A stretch of 21,546 nt of DNA from Smittium mucronatum (GCA_001953115.1 LSSL01001181.1:1-21546); one strand, 5' to 3'. Counted from the stretch's first letter, positions 11,649 through 21,165 are shown. The notes: a model not told the origin generated them from the letters alone. Numbers and translations are program-made.

Positions 11649-11819
11649 TAGACTCTTTCCGGGTCCAAATTTAAGCAACACCAATTTTTGTGTAAATTAG
11701 TCATTCAATTTAGCCCTGTCCTTCGGTATATCCAATAGTATAAGAATTATATTTGCCTAATGAAAATATTTTAAAAAGTGAATGCCACTTTTTTAAACCA
11801 TCAACCCTGAAAGTTTTAA
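11649..11819 (+). mobile_element. TTAA/CCCTTTC MITE (copy C)
   Basis: The left end is TAGA-CTCTTTCCGGGTCCAAATTTAA and the right end CAACCCTGAAAG-TT-TTAA, total 171 nt. The internal blocks TATCCAATAGTATAA and AAAAAGTGAATGCCA are shared with copies A and D. The left TTAA is mutated and the right one is intact. Confidence 0.75.
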
Positions 11820-12445
11820 ATAATGCATTATGGCTGTATCATAAGAATTATTACTATCTATAAATTTTGAATTATAATAATATCCTATCTTCTTAAAAGA
11901 GATTCACAAAACAGAAAAAAACAATAATAATTTTCTATAATATTAAGGTGGAATGGCTATTTAAATATTTGTGTGTGGCCTTGTAAAAATGAAGAGTGTG
12001 AAAAAAAATTTTTTTTATGGTTTATACAATATGGTGTAATACTCGAAATACTAATTGGGTGAGAAAAAAATCAAATATATAACAAATAGTTTTAATTTGG
12101 ATTATAAAATCCTATATATTTAAGATAAACTTGTAAAATAAAAAATAAAAATAAAACAATATATTTTTTTTACTCATAGACTTATTCACAAAATAATCCT
12201 CATGAATTCCTGAACTAGAATAAATGGTAATTATAAAGTTTTCGATATTTTTTTAATAAGACCAAAACATGAAAATGATCAAATCATCTAAACACGTTTA
12301 TTATTGAAACAGGAAAGGTATAAGCTTGATTATTCTGTTTAGAAAATCATTTGAATTTTTCTTTAAATTTTTTCGTTGACCCAACAATCTTTTTATAATA
12401 TAGATTCGTTTAAAAAACTATTAAAACAATATAAATATGTAATAA
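11820..12445. other. AT-rich spacer
   Basis: About 630 nt with long A and T runs. No open frame of interest, no terminal repeat and no RNA gene was seen. Confidence 0.6.
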
Positions 12446-12678
12446 GATTATGATGATCAACATAACAAAATAAATCCATTTGAAGATTTGTTTCGAGTGT
12501 ATAAGTCAATGAAATGTCTATATATATATGAGGCAGTCTCTCCTGATTTTGATATAACAATCAGAGTGTTCTCATCCACATCCAATATTTTATGGTACTT
12601 TTTTTTTTTCCCCAGAATCTAGCTGTTCTGTTTGAGATCCTGTTTAGAGGCTACTTCCAACACTATTGTTATCAATAA
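12446..12678 (+). pseudogene. Coding-like relic, family not recognised
   Basis: Two adjoining frames read like ordinary protein and differ from the low-complexity translations around them. Frame a (12446-12622) contains NPFEDLFRVYKSM and EAVSPDFDITIRVFSS. Frame b (12616-12678, ending TAA) contains NLAVLFEILFRGYFQHY. Between them lies an 11-T run followed by CCCCAG at 12600-12615. This can be read as a splice acceptor, or as a homopolymer slip (one extra T would fuse the frames). No Met start, donor site or domain could be fixed. It may be a fragment of a transposon protein or a lost gene. Confidence is low because short open frames also occur by chance here. Confidence 0.25.
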
Positions 12679-13273
12679 AAAAAATTGGATGATTAAAAGA
12701 GTACTCATAATTAATAGTGCACAAAAATACTCAATTACACTAAACCTCCAGCAATATCGGCCAGATTTATAAATCAACCTATAAAATTTTTCGTATATTT
12801 AGTATTTTAGTGCAAAAATTAAATATGTATCATTAATTGGCTACATTATTTCATACGCCTCCGTTCTTTTAAAACAACTCATATTTCATGTATTAAACCG
12901 ACTATAGGTTTTGAAGTTTATTGAATATCGGCATATGATTTGATATCATATTTTTACACAGAAATAGGAAGATGGATATAAATATTTATCTACTAGACAA
13001 AGTTTATTTTTTACTTGCAAAAATACTGGATATTTAAATAATTTGATTCGCTTATTTTTCAACCTGAGGAATTTAACTTGATTCTGTGAAAACACTGATG
13101 TTTTTGTGAAAATTTAATTAAAGTGGGGTAACAGTAATTAACATCCGCTGTCAAAAATAATCCCCTTCCCCTCGTTGACTTTCTACAGTGATAAAAATTC
13201 CACCAGTTTTTTCTCGAAGAATTTTATAGGGAAAAAAATCTGTTTATTCACCTGGTCTAATGTTTTTCCCGTC
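12679..13273. other. AT-rich spacer
   Basis: About 600 nt without a supported gene. It contains a short inverted repeat, ATATGAT-TTGAT-ATCATAT (933-951 past position 12000), which is of a size expected by chance. Confidence 0.6.
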
Positions 13274-13443
13274 TTGGCCCTTTTAGGTCTGGAAGTACAA
13301 AAAAAACGGTTTTTATTATTAATTAATAAAAATGTCGTAGCAACAATTATCTTTGATAATTTTACTGTTTTACCGCCATCGAATAGAAAATGTTTAATAT
13401 TTTTTATCGGAGGTAATAAACTTTTGTTCCCGGAAAGGGTTAA
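13274..13443 (-). mobile_element. TTAA/CCCTTTC MITE (copy F, inverted)
   Basis: This is the only copy on the minus strand. Reading the minus strand it begins TTAA-CCCTTTCCGGGAAC and ends TTTTTTGTACTTCCAGACCTAAAAGGG-CCAA. The right end matches copy D (TTTTTTGTACTATCGCCCCTGAAAGGG). It is 170 nt long, like the others. One TTAA is perfect and the other has decayed to TTGG on the plus strand. A plus-strand open frame of about 94 codons (13175-13459) runs across it and is regarded as spurious. Confidence 0.75.
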
Positions 13444-14331
13444 TATTAAAAAAAGTTAATCTTTTCAAAGCCTCTAATACAAAAATGTCATTCAGATTTC
13501 AGTCAAACAAACACCATATGGGAGATTCTTTTTGAATTCAGACTTTTTTTATTAAAGGAATAATTAGTTAAATTTTAAATTAAGCTTTTTGACTGAATTA
13601 TTATCATTTTTAGCCAATAAATTTATTATTATCAGCTTTCAATGTTTAGGCTACTCTTTCTATTACCAATCGAATTAAACTGATTTTTTCTAATTGATTT
13701 ATTCATCTAAATAATTTATGCTTTTTTTTATTTCCACATTTTCTAATTAGGAAGGAGTAAAGTTTAAGTGCAAAGCATCTGAACGCAAAGAGAATCTCCT
13801 TTAATCTCACTCACAATAATAATTGGATCATTTTTACCGAAATACAATATGAGCTCAAAAAATTTTTTGACCCAGAAGAGGTTACAGTTTACGTTTTTTT
13901 TTTGTTAAAATACGTAAAAATTACGTAAAAATAAACCTGATTATACTATTCGGCAAATTGGAGTTTTTTTTCTATTACTCCTTTGCATTTATATCCTCAT
14001 TAGTTCATCAAATAATATTTTATTTACTTTGAGAAACCAACAAATTAAATCTTTTTTCTTTATATTAAAATATAGGGTAATACCAGTTCCATGTTATATT
14101 ATTTCCTATTTTAAATATTTTGTACAGTCACCTAAGAATCACGGCTTTAATATATTATTTTTAGTCCGAGATGCGCTTACATAACAATATTTTAAATACT
14201 TGCGAAACTCTTGTTCACCAAACGCCTCGCTAAGAAAAGTTAGACACTTATTTGTCGAGAGAATTAAAATCAAAACAACTTAAATATATTGGTTGATAAC
14301 ATTATTTATAACAAAAATATTTAGAGAAGTA
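13444..14331. other. AT-rich spacer
   Basis: About 890 nt. Short readable stretches occur (for instance a Lys/Glu-rich 16-codon frame ending near 13801). None is long enough or motif-bearing enough to call. No terminal repeats were seen. Confidence 0.55.
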
Positions 14332-14503
14332 TTAACCCTTTCCGGGCCCAAATTTGTGCTTTGCTCCTATTTGTGTATATTTACAATTCCAATTTGCCCA
14401 AATGCATGACCAACCCAATGGTACACGAGTGATATTAAACTAATTATAACATTGAGAAAAAAGTGAAAGCCATTTTTTGTACTATCGCCCCTGAAAGGGT
14501 TAT
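14332..14503 (+). mobile_element. TTAA/CCCTTTC MITE (copy D, best preserved)
   Basis: The element starts TTAA-CCCTTTCCGGGCCC and ends CGCCCCTGAAAGGG-TTAT, total 172 nt. The termini are inverted: CCCTTTC-C-GGG against CCCTTTC-A-GGG on the other strand, about 11 bp with one mismatch. TTAA is intact on the left and TTAT on the right. The 5' CC(C)TTT terminus at TTAA fits the piggyBac superfamily. This copy is the best guide to the family consensus. Confidence 0.82.
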
Positions 14504-14530
14504 CTAAATGCTTCTAGTTTATTATCACAT

Positions 14531-14700
14531 TTAACCCTTTCCAAGCCTGAATTATAACAAACTCCTATTTGTGTATATTGACAACTTCAATTGGCCTAAA
14601 TTATTTGTATATATAATAATATATTAGAATTTTTAATCTAGTGATAACATTGATCAAAAAATGAAAGTCATCTTTGTTCCATCAGCCCTGAAATAGCTAA
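14531..14700 (+). mobile_element. TTAA/CCCTTTC MITE (copy E)
   Basis: The left end is TTAA-CCCTTTCCAAGCC, internally CTCCTATTTGTGTATAT as in copy D. The right end is CAGCCCTGAAA-TAG-CTAA. Length is 170 nt. It lies 27 nt after copy D in the same orientation, so either two insertions hit one TTAA-rich spot or a local duplication occurred. The interiors of D and E are clearly diverged, which argues against a recent duplication. Confidence 0.78.
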
Positions 14701-14872
14701 ATGACTAGACAAATAAACATTTATATAAATTATCTCCAAATTTCAACAATTAAGTATCAGTCATGTAAGTTGAACTTCTATGCAGAAAGTTTTTAATATG
14801 GCTAATACTTTTTTACCTAACTGTATCATTGGATATGTTGGAATTTATATCAAGCGTAAACCAATAAAGATC

Positions 14873-14940
14873 TTTGAGCCATTTTCCATGATTTAGAAAC
14901 TTAACAGCATAAAGGCGAGCTGGGTTATAAATTTTTAAAA
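14873..14940 (+). mobile_element. Possible decayed LINE-tail fragment
   Basis: TTTGAGCCA near the start and AGGCGAGCTGGGTTATAAAT near the end resemble TTTGAGCCA and GGGGAGTTGGGTGAAAT in the nested insert at 2600-2736, at similar spacing. The middle is poorly matched, and no poly(A) or target duplication could be seen. Confidence 0.2.
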
Positions 14941-16469
14941 ATATCTTGTATAAACTTTCTAAAAATAATTTTTTATAGAAATTTAGGGCTATTTAAAACA
15001 AATTTTGTACAATAAAACATAAATAAATTATTGGTATTGCTAATTGATTTAATCATGATATTTATTTTATTTAATAAATTCTATTGATATTATTAAAGCT
15101 TTGGTGTTAGAAATAATAGCCCGTGTGAATATATCGATTATTTACTACTAGTACTAATTGAATCAAAAAATATAACTTTTCAGAGCTTATATTTATAAAT
15201 AAAAAAATTTAAATTCAATTTGAGGAACAGAAGCAAATATATTATCCATAATTTTTTGAGCTTTTCTTGGATAAAACTTCATATTCAATCGATATTAAAT
15301 TTATCTTGGACTTGTATTTCTTGAAATGTTTAAGCCATTTGAAGGTCATCTGAAAAGTAAAAAACAAAGCAAAAAAACAAACGAAATACATTTTAAATGC
15401 AATGAGATATTAAAAATAATAGTTAGTATGTATTTATCAAAAATTAAACGACTATGTAAACCATTAAAGAATTCTGTAGAACCCTTTATCATCAAAACCA
15501 TCACTGAAAAAATTCTGATAAGACTTTAAGCAGTTCTCCGTATAAAATACAAATTACAAACCTGATAGCTTAAAACAGATTTATGTATTTAACTTTAATT
15601 GGTATAGACCGGAGTTAGAATCAAAGATAATATTATAGCATCTTTAAAGGCCATATTTCGAATTAAACTTAAGAAAACTGATGTAAAAATAAGGTACATT
15701 TGTGCCAATTGCAACTTAAGCTCTATTGCAGAAAATCTATTTTCTTCGAAAAAACCTCGAAAAAATACAATCATTTTATACCTTCGTTGGGTTACAGTGT
15801 TTTGAAATTGTGCTATAATTTCATTAATTCAGTAAAGGTATACTTAAAAACAGGCTCCGGCCCTTTTTAACTGGGATTAAATGAGTGTAAAATAAGATTT
15901 CCAAGAAAATCGGAATGTATTTAATTCATCTCAAAAAAGATAAATGAATATTTTTAAAAAAATTTTTAAAGATAAAACTACCGCTTTAATTAAAACTTGC
16001 TAAAATCGTTTTATTTATTGCAGATATATAAACAAAACAGTTCAATAAAATTTTTATATATCATATATAGTATATTTTCTTTTCTTTTATTTATACTAAT
16101 TGAGCTAATAAGTAAAATTTATTTCGAATTTTCAATTTAAAAATATTTTGGTTTTTTTAGCTGATAAATTTTTTGATCAAATTGGTTTTTTACATTAATA
16201 TAAACTTGGATGGTATTTTTTTAATTTTAAAAACATCAATTCGGTTGTTTGATCAATAAAAATCAATACTTTACAGCTGCTGGCTACAATTTTATAAATC
16301 ATCATTTATTTTCTTATCTAAAAACTCCAACCTGGTTAAAATTAGTGTTCGAAAAAAATCATCTCGCTTTTTTTTTTTTTGGATTACAAAGCTTTCAAAT
16401 CAAATATAAATTTGTTACATTGGGTTTTTAAGTTGAATAATATGTGTTAGAAATACAGTACGCGTAATA

Positions 16470-16480
16470 CCCCCCCCCCC
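16470..16480. repeat. C11 homopolymer
   Basis: Eleven consecutive C's, conspicuous in AT-rich DNA. The exact length may be unreliable if it derives from sequencing prone to homopolymer error. Confidence 0.8.
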
Positions 16481-17667
16481 ATTTGAAGCTTGAAAATTTA
16501 AGAAATAAAAATTAGAATCCAGAACGATTTTTATGAAAGGAATATCAAATATATTCTAGGGCCCATTAACTATAGAATGAATTTAATGTGCCACATTTAA
16601 TTCTCAAAAATAATCCTATAATTTTGTACTACATTTTTTAACCATTATTTTAAAGTGGTATTATAGATCATAATTCACAAGGATATATTATTTAATATTA
16701 TTTATTATGTATGTGGGTCGGGTATGGTGCATTTGGATATGAAATAGCTATAAAATAAAAGATATGCTTTATAACTTGCACTGATAAAGAAATAGTATTT
16801 TGTCTTTTTATTCAAAATTGAAAAATTCAAAGAAATCAGTATACAATTATTTAGCCTTAAGTTATGCTTACAACATTGAAATTAAATGATGGAGGATATG
16901 ATAATCGAAACACATTAAAATCGGACCATTATTATTCTTATAAATCCTCTCATACAATATATTTATTTGAATATATCTTTGTATAATAGATTTGATTGTA
17001 GATATGGTAATGTCCTCGTCTGATTAAACTACAGTCATATTGCATAGCAATTTATGATAATTTAGGATGTTGCTTTACAACACTTCCACGTTCCTCACTA
17101 CTGCCATTTCACATAGTTCTTATGGAACTATCTCCTAATAAAACTTAGTGAAACTTAATCTGCTTCCATTTCCAGTACTTTTGAAAAAAATTAATTAGTA
17201 CAGGGGTGGTTATTATTATTTAGTTTTCCTGAATCGGAAAATCTGAATTAATAATCATACTTCTTTTGATAGATTGATGCTTTAAGTTTTTTTTACAACA
17301 AAATATCCTTTAGACCCCCCCATATGTGCATATGGAATATTGGAAAATTAAAAAATGAAACGAAATATAAAAGCACGATTTTTATTTACTTTAAAATAAA
17401 TCCCCTTAAGAAAAAGTAATAGAAAAGCACAAGACCACATTTATAATCAGAACATTCGGACTTGCAATTACAATTTATATATAATTATTCTTGTTATCTG
17501 CGGGAAACCTCAACATAAAACGAAGCTTCAAAAAAATATAGAAAGCTGACTTTCAAAATTTCCAGAAAAATAATAAGCAGAAATTTCTGATGTTACAGTA
17601 AATCATCGATCTTGCGCTTTTTTAGAAAAAAAAAGTCTCTCAAATAAGAAGGTTGATCTGATTTGAA

Positions 17668-17877
17668 TTAAGCAGCAAATGAACAAAGGTAGTACAAAAT
17701 TATAAGCGAATTCTTGTAACACATTTTACAAAGACCTGAACCCAAAAAGAAAGTAAATAATTTTATTCCGGGTGTAAAGTACATTTCAATTCCATCCATA
17801 TTGATATTATTAATGGGTGAATATTCAATTTCCAAAACCTGTGGTTTTATTTCATTTTTACTCGCTAGAGACTTCAA
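17668..17877 (-). CDS. Weak coding-like ORF, unrecognised
   Basis: The minus-strand frame is open for about 70 codons. Its first half reads like ordinary protein (KNEIKPQVLEIEYSPINN, then MDGIEMYFTPG) and its second half is hydrophobic (IILYYLC). The frame opens at a TTG and has no ATG before MDG, so if real it is an internal exon or a relic. It points away from the transcription-factor gene, about 580 nt apart. Chance is a serious alternative: frames of this length are expected in 21 kb of such AT-rich DNA. No domain was recognised. Confidence 0.15.
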   Translation of the reverse strand: MKSLASKNEIKPQVLEIEYSPINNINMDGIEMYFTPGIKLFTFFLGSGLCKMCYKNSLIILYYLCSFAA

Positions 17878-17880
17878 TAA

Positions 17881-18456
17881 TTAATGTGACGTAACTTTTT
17901 CGTCTCCGTATGTTTCAATCACTACTATTCGCTAAATTACAATAAATACACTTTCCAACTTCAACAATTTAACCAATAAAATATTGATTTTTATTCGTAA
18001 ATCAAAGCCTTATAAATATTGGTTATGAAAATGGCACTAAATAGCTTACAGGTTGCAAAAGAGTTACGATGAATTATCCTATTACATAATTAGATTTTTT
18101 TTTTAGTCAACATTTTCAATATTGAAAACTGAATTTATAATGACCTGTGGCCAATGAGGAAAATGATTTAATTCTGCCGAAAGTTCGTAAACCAGTTTAA
18201 TCGAGTGAAACTTCGTTCTCGGGAATCAATCTCATTTTATATTATTTCTCCTCGGAATTGGTATTAAGATTTTTTGTAATATATATTGTATAATAAATGA
18301 TTTTCCTTTGGTGCTCGCGGAATCATGATCTGTCTGTAATGAATAAGCTACTTTCCATTCATTGATAAATTTACAAGTAAAGTTGGCTCAATTATCACTT
18401 AATCTTCTTCTAACTCAGATTTATCGGTAATTCGAAATCCCCGCGTTTAATCGGAT
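17881..18456 (+). promoter_or_regulatory. Putative promoter region of the transcription-factor gene
   Basis: This stretch directly upstream of the predicted ATG is visibly less AT-rich than the desert before it, especially from 18170. It holds three similar elements in one orientation: CTCGGGAAT (18218-18226), CTCGGAAT (18251-18258) and CTCGCGGAAT (18314-18323). It also has seven CGG/CCG triplets between 18177 and 18454. A bZIP-type TGACGTAA lies at 17887-17894. Zinc-cluster regulators commonly bind CGG triplets, so regulation by a related factor is a reasonable guess. No TATA position or transcription start can be fixed. No Cys-rich zinc-cluster coding sequence was found here. Confidence 0.35.
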
Positions 18457-20467
18457 ATGGATTTGAAGGGTATTGAATTTATCTTTATATTGTTTAAAGT
18501 TATCTTATTATATTGCATTCTTATCTTCTTTTTTTTTTTTTTTTGGTTTTTTTAGATTTAATTAATGATCTTGAAGTACCAGAGTATGAAGATTTAAAAG
18601 CGATAATGATAAGGATGTTGCACAACCATCCGTTGGTGATGATCCCCATCAGGATACCTCAATTCTTATACAAACTGAAGCATAATAAGTATCCTAAATA
18701 TTTCATCTACTCTTTTCTCGCTGCTGGAATTGATTTTATAACTCCAGATTCCCGGAATAAAAAATTGGAATTAAACTCAAAGTATGCCAAAGCAACTTTG
18801 GATATGATACGGAAAGAAAGAGATACTTCCAACCCATTAATAATTTGGTCTGTGCTTTTTATACTGGTTTATAACTATAAAAGTCTCGATAGCAAGAACT
18901 TTATCTACCTTGCCAGTAAGCGCATTATATTTCTAAATGATTTCAATTTTTATTTTATTTTTCCCTAAATTCTACCATCACATTAGATTTATCCAGAATG
19001 TGAGTATAAATTTATTTGCTTTTGAATTACTGCTACAATTAATCATAAATAAAAACAGTTTTATCCCTTTCTTTTATATCTAGAATCATAAAAAAAACCA
19101 AGATATATAGAGTAGACATCAACCAAAAATTTTCAAGACATCAAACATTTGAAGAGCTAGAATTTAAAAGGAGGGTGTGGTGGTCATATTATCTGTGCTT
19201 CTTGGGGTTTTATGTCTTCAGCACCGGATTCTTTCTTATGGAAGACAAAGATATGGCCGTCAATCTGCCTAGTGGAGATTTTTTGTGGCGCTATGGTGGA
19301 TATGTACCAGAATATGACCCTGAGACTATTGATTCCAGTATAGAAGCAAATGATGGTTTTAAAGATAATATCCCTCCCGATAGATTCTGTGATATTATCA
19401 GATTGTACACACTATTTCGCAAAATTTGTGTTTTTTTAAATGACAGAGGGCTTAAACATCCTTCGCATGAAATATTCATTGATTACAAATTCGACTTCCT
19501 TGCCTCAAAACTATCGAATATGGATGAATACTTGGGTAATAAATATGACAAAACCATTTTTTCGAAGCCTTTAAAAATTTTCGAATCGAAAACCGGTATT
19601 GATCTGGTTAGAGCCACTGAATATTCCTCAATTTCTTATATAGCATTTCAAATGTATAACTGTTGTGTAATCTTTTTGCATCAATCAGAGTTATCTAAGC
19701 ATGCGTATGTTGACGCAGATCCTAGAAGAGTCAAATCCTCTAAGATGATTTGTTTAAAAAAAGCTATTGAAATAACAAGGCTTACTAATTGGAAAATTAG
19801 TAATGTTCCTATTACACTAAGGAGTAGTTCAGTTACTCCTTGGAAGATGTGTGGTGCTGTAATATTATTAAATCTTTGTTTCTTCAAAGATTACAATGAT
19901 TTCGACTTTACCAACAGGATCTACGATGATCTTTTACAGGGTTCGTTAAAATCTTCTGAGCACGCTTATACTTTGGAGAACTTATTTTCGATACTTAAGA
20001 TATCACATTCAATAAAGAGGACTGCATTCCTAAAAAATAAAAATTACGTTGATCTTCATGAAATCATGGCTGAATTCTCTGTAGCTCCTAATGATATTGA
20101 TCCCTGGATAGTTCCTCGATATTCTACCTTTTTCAAATTCCCCTGTTGCCTAAAAAGCAACTATAACACCCTTGATATAAGTGAATATCTACATTCCAAC
20201 GGAAACAAACGCGATAAAAGCCCATCTCGTGGAACAAAGAACTTCTCTGATTCTGATAATGAGTCTGATGATTTGGAAAATATCGAGTTTCTTTCCTTAC
20301 AATTCTCGGATATTTCTATAGGCCAAAAATCCCATGAAAAGGTGAGTCCTATCAGACTCAGGGACCGGGAATTTGATTTTGAAGGATCTTTAGAGAATCG
20401 TTCTTCTATGAGTACAAGCACTCTGGGCTCAGAAAATCACATTCCGAAAAAAAGTAAATGCTCTTAA
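18457..20467 (+). CDS. Fungal-specific transcription-factor domain protein (four exons)
   Basis: Model: exons 18457-18469, 18556-18915, 18987-18999 and 19084-20467, in phase throughout, 1770 nt coding for 589 residues. Residues about 8-290 look like the fungal transcription-factor middle homology region (Fungal_trans, PF04082). An N-terminal helix pair contains HNHPLVMIPIRIPQFLYKL. A helical stretch follows that reads SRIIIKKTKIYR across the microexon. The family hallmark FKRRVWWSYY is at about 156-165, followed by a variable segment and VNLP (about 188-191). The last ~90 residues are disordered: Ser/Lys-rich, then acidic (SDSDNESDDLENIE, about 517-530, possible activation segment), ending PKKSKCS (possible nuclear signal). 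Such proteins normally carry an N-terminal Zn2Cys6 cluster, but none is present and none is visible upstream. The start is the only ATG that splices in phase to exon 2 (an in-frame TAA lies 9 nt upstream). The protein is probably nuclear and its targets are unknown. Exons 2 and 4 are firm; exons 1 and 3 are inferred. Confidence 0.72.
18470..18555 (+). other. Intron 1 of the transcription-factor gene (inferred)
   Basis: The 86-nt intron has donor G|GTATTG. The acceptor follows a long T tract (TTTTTTTAG). It is phase 1: the G ending exon 1 and the AT opening exon 2 make an Asp codon. The acceptor is strong and the donor is weaker than usual, so the first exon is the least certain part of the model. 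Confidence 0.45.
18916..18986 (+). other. Intron 2 of the transcription-factor gene (inferred)
   Basis: The 71-nt intron has donor GTAAGC and acceptor CATCACATTAG, with a possible branch point CCTAAAT about 25 nt before the acceptor. It is phase 1. Reading through it hits a stop at 18966-18968, so removal is needed to reach the conserved RRVWW block. Confidence 0.6.
18987..18999 (+). other. 13-nt microexon of the transcription-factor gene (inferred)
   Basis: ATTTATCCAGAAT lies between an acceptor TTAG and a canonical donor GTGAGT. A single intron from 18916 to 19083 would put exon 4 out of frame. Including these 13 nt restores the frame and supplies Asn-Leu-Ser-Arg-Ile, with an Arg where the family usually has one (R-[MLI]-A-x(3)-G-L-[HN]-R). 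Confidence 0.55.
19000..19083 (+). other. Intron 3 of the transcription-factor gene (inferred)
   Basis: The 84-nt intron has donor GTGAGT and acceptor TTTTATATCTAG after a pyrimidine-rich stretch, with a candidate branch point in ATTAATCAT. It is phase 2. Confidence 0.6.
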
Positions 20468-20797
20468 AAGGATTTATTTATTGCATGAAGCTTTTCAATC
20501 TTAATGAATCTGGATAATTTAGATTTTGGAAATTTATTTGTACATTATTATATACTCTCTTTTCTCGTTATCCTATTTGAAAAGTATATTTTTTATTAAG
20601 AGAAAAAAAGGGTATTCTGTGATATAGGAATCTTTTGTCTTTGAATACTTTTTTACCTACCTTTTTGCTATATTAATTAGGCCTTTTTAATTTTGGGTTA
20701 TAGTCTGCATTTTTTCCTAGTCATTTATTAGCATTCCCTTTATTGTACCATTATTAAATTTAACAGCCTGTGTGAAAATAAGCAAATGCCTGTACTG

Positions 20798-20803
20798 AAT
20801 AAA
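20798..20803 (+). promoter_or_regulatory. Candidate poly(A) signal of the transcription-factor gene
   Basis: This is the first AATAAA downstream of the stop, 331 nt after it. Fungal 3' ends often use looser signals, so the true site could be nearer to the stop. Confidence 0.3.
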
Positions 20804-20825
20804 ACTTGACCTTTTTGCTTCCTTT

Positions 20826-20850
20826 AGCTCCCACGATGAAAGTGGGCGCT
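20826..20850. repeat. GC-rich 9-bp hairpin
   Basis: AGCTCCCAC, a 7-nt loop GATGAAA, then GTGGGCGCT. The arms pair with one mismatch. This is the most GC-rich stem in the window, about 25 nt after the AATAAA signal. It may be incidental or affect 3'-end formation. Confidence 0.5.
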
Positions 20851-21143
20851 GATTTATTAAAATTCGAAGATGATAATTTTCAATTTAATTTTAATCAAAA
20901 TAAATACTTTTTCTTGATCCAATTTTCAGTGCGAATGAAGTTGTTATCTCGGTAAAGAGTTGTATAATAATAGATAATTTGCTAAAAAAAGCTATGTTTT
21001 TTAACTTTTTAGAATATGTTCTATGATACTTATGTATTTTTAAATAAAGCACTTCAAGAAGAAGAATAATATGCTTTTTTTATTCAAATTAGAGACAAAA
21101 TCTTAAGAGTGAAATACCTTTTAGTGTTTTAGGGGTTTAATAA

Positions 21144-21161
21144 TGTACTTTTCGAAGTACA
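21144..21161. repeat. 7-bp hairpin with TTCG loop
   Basis: TGTACTT-TTCG-AAGTACA is a perfect 18-nt palindrome, 42 nt upstream of the visible start of the right-hand LINE homology. Confidence 0.5.
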
Positions 21162-21165
21162 CTAA

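Larger units (their letters stand above)
14701..17667. other. AT-rich gene desert (3 kb)
   Basis: No gene is supported. The open frames at 15326-15529 and 16249-16431 are 60-67 codons, Lys/Ile/Phe-rich and without motifs. A possible, strongly decayed LINE-tail fragment lies at 14873-14940. An 11-C run is at 16470-16480. No RNA genes were seen. Confidence 0.6.

Noticed and set aside
13175..13459. 94-codon plus-strand ORF, first considered as part of a transposase (contains FDNF).
   Set aside because: Most of it lies across MITE copy F on the opposite strand and its end is the MITE terminus. FDNF is the only resemblance, and the MITE itself is non-coding.
15326..15529. 67-codon Lys/Ile-rich ORF starting with ATG.
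   Set aside because: Composition simply reflects the A-rich strand. No domain, splice signals or neighbouring gene structure support it.
18168..18262. Basic 31-codon frame upstream of the gene (CRKFVNQFNRVKLRSRE) as a possible DNA-binding exon.
   Set aside because: It has only one Cys, no zinc-cluster spacing and a poor donor. The intended downstream frame has a stop (TAA 18448-18450) just before the predicted ATG.
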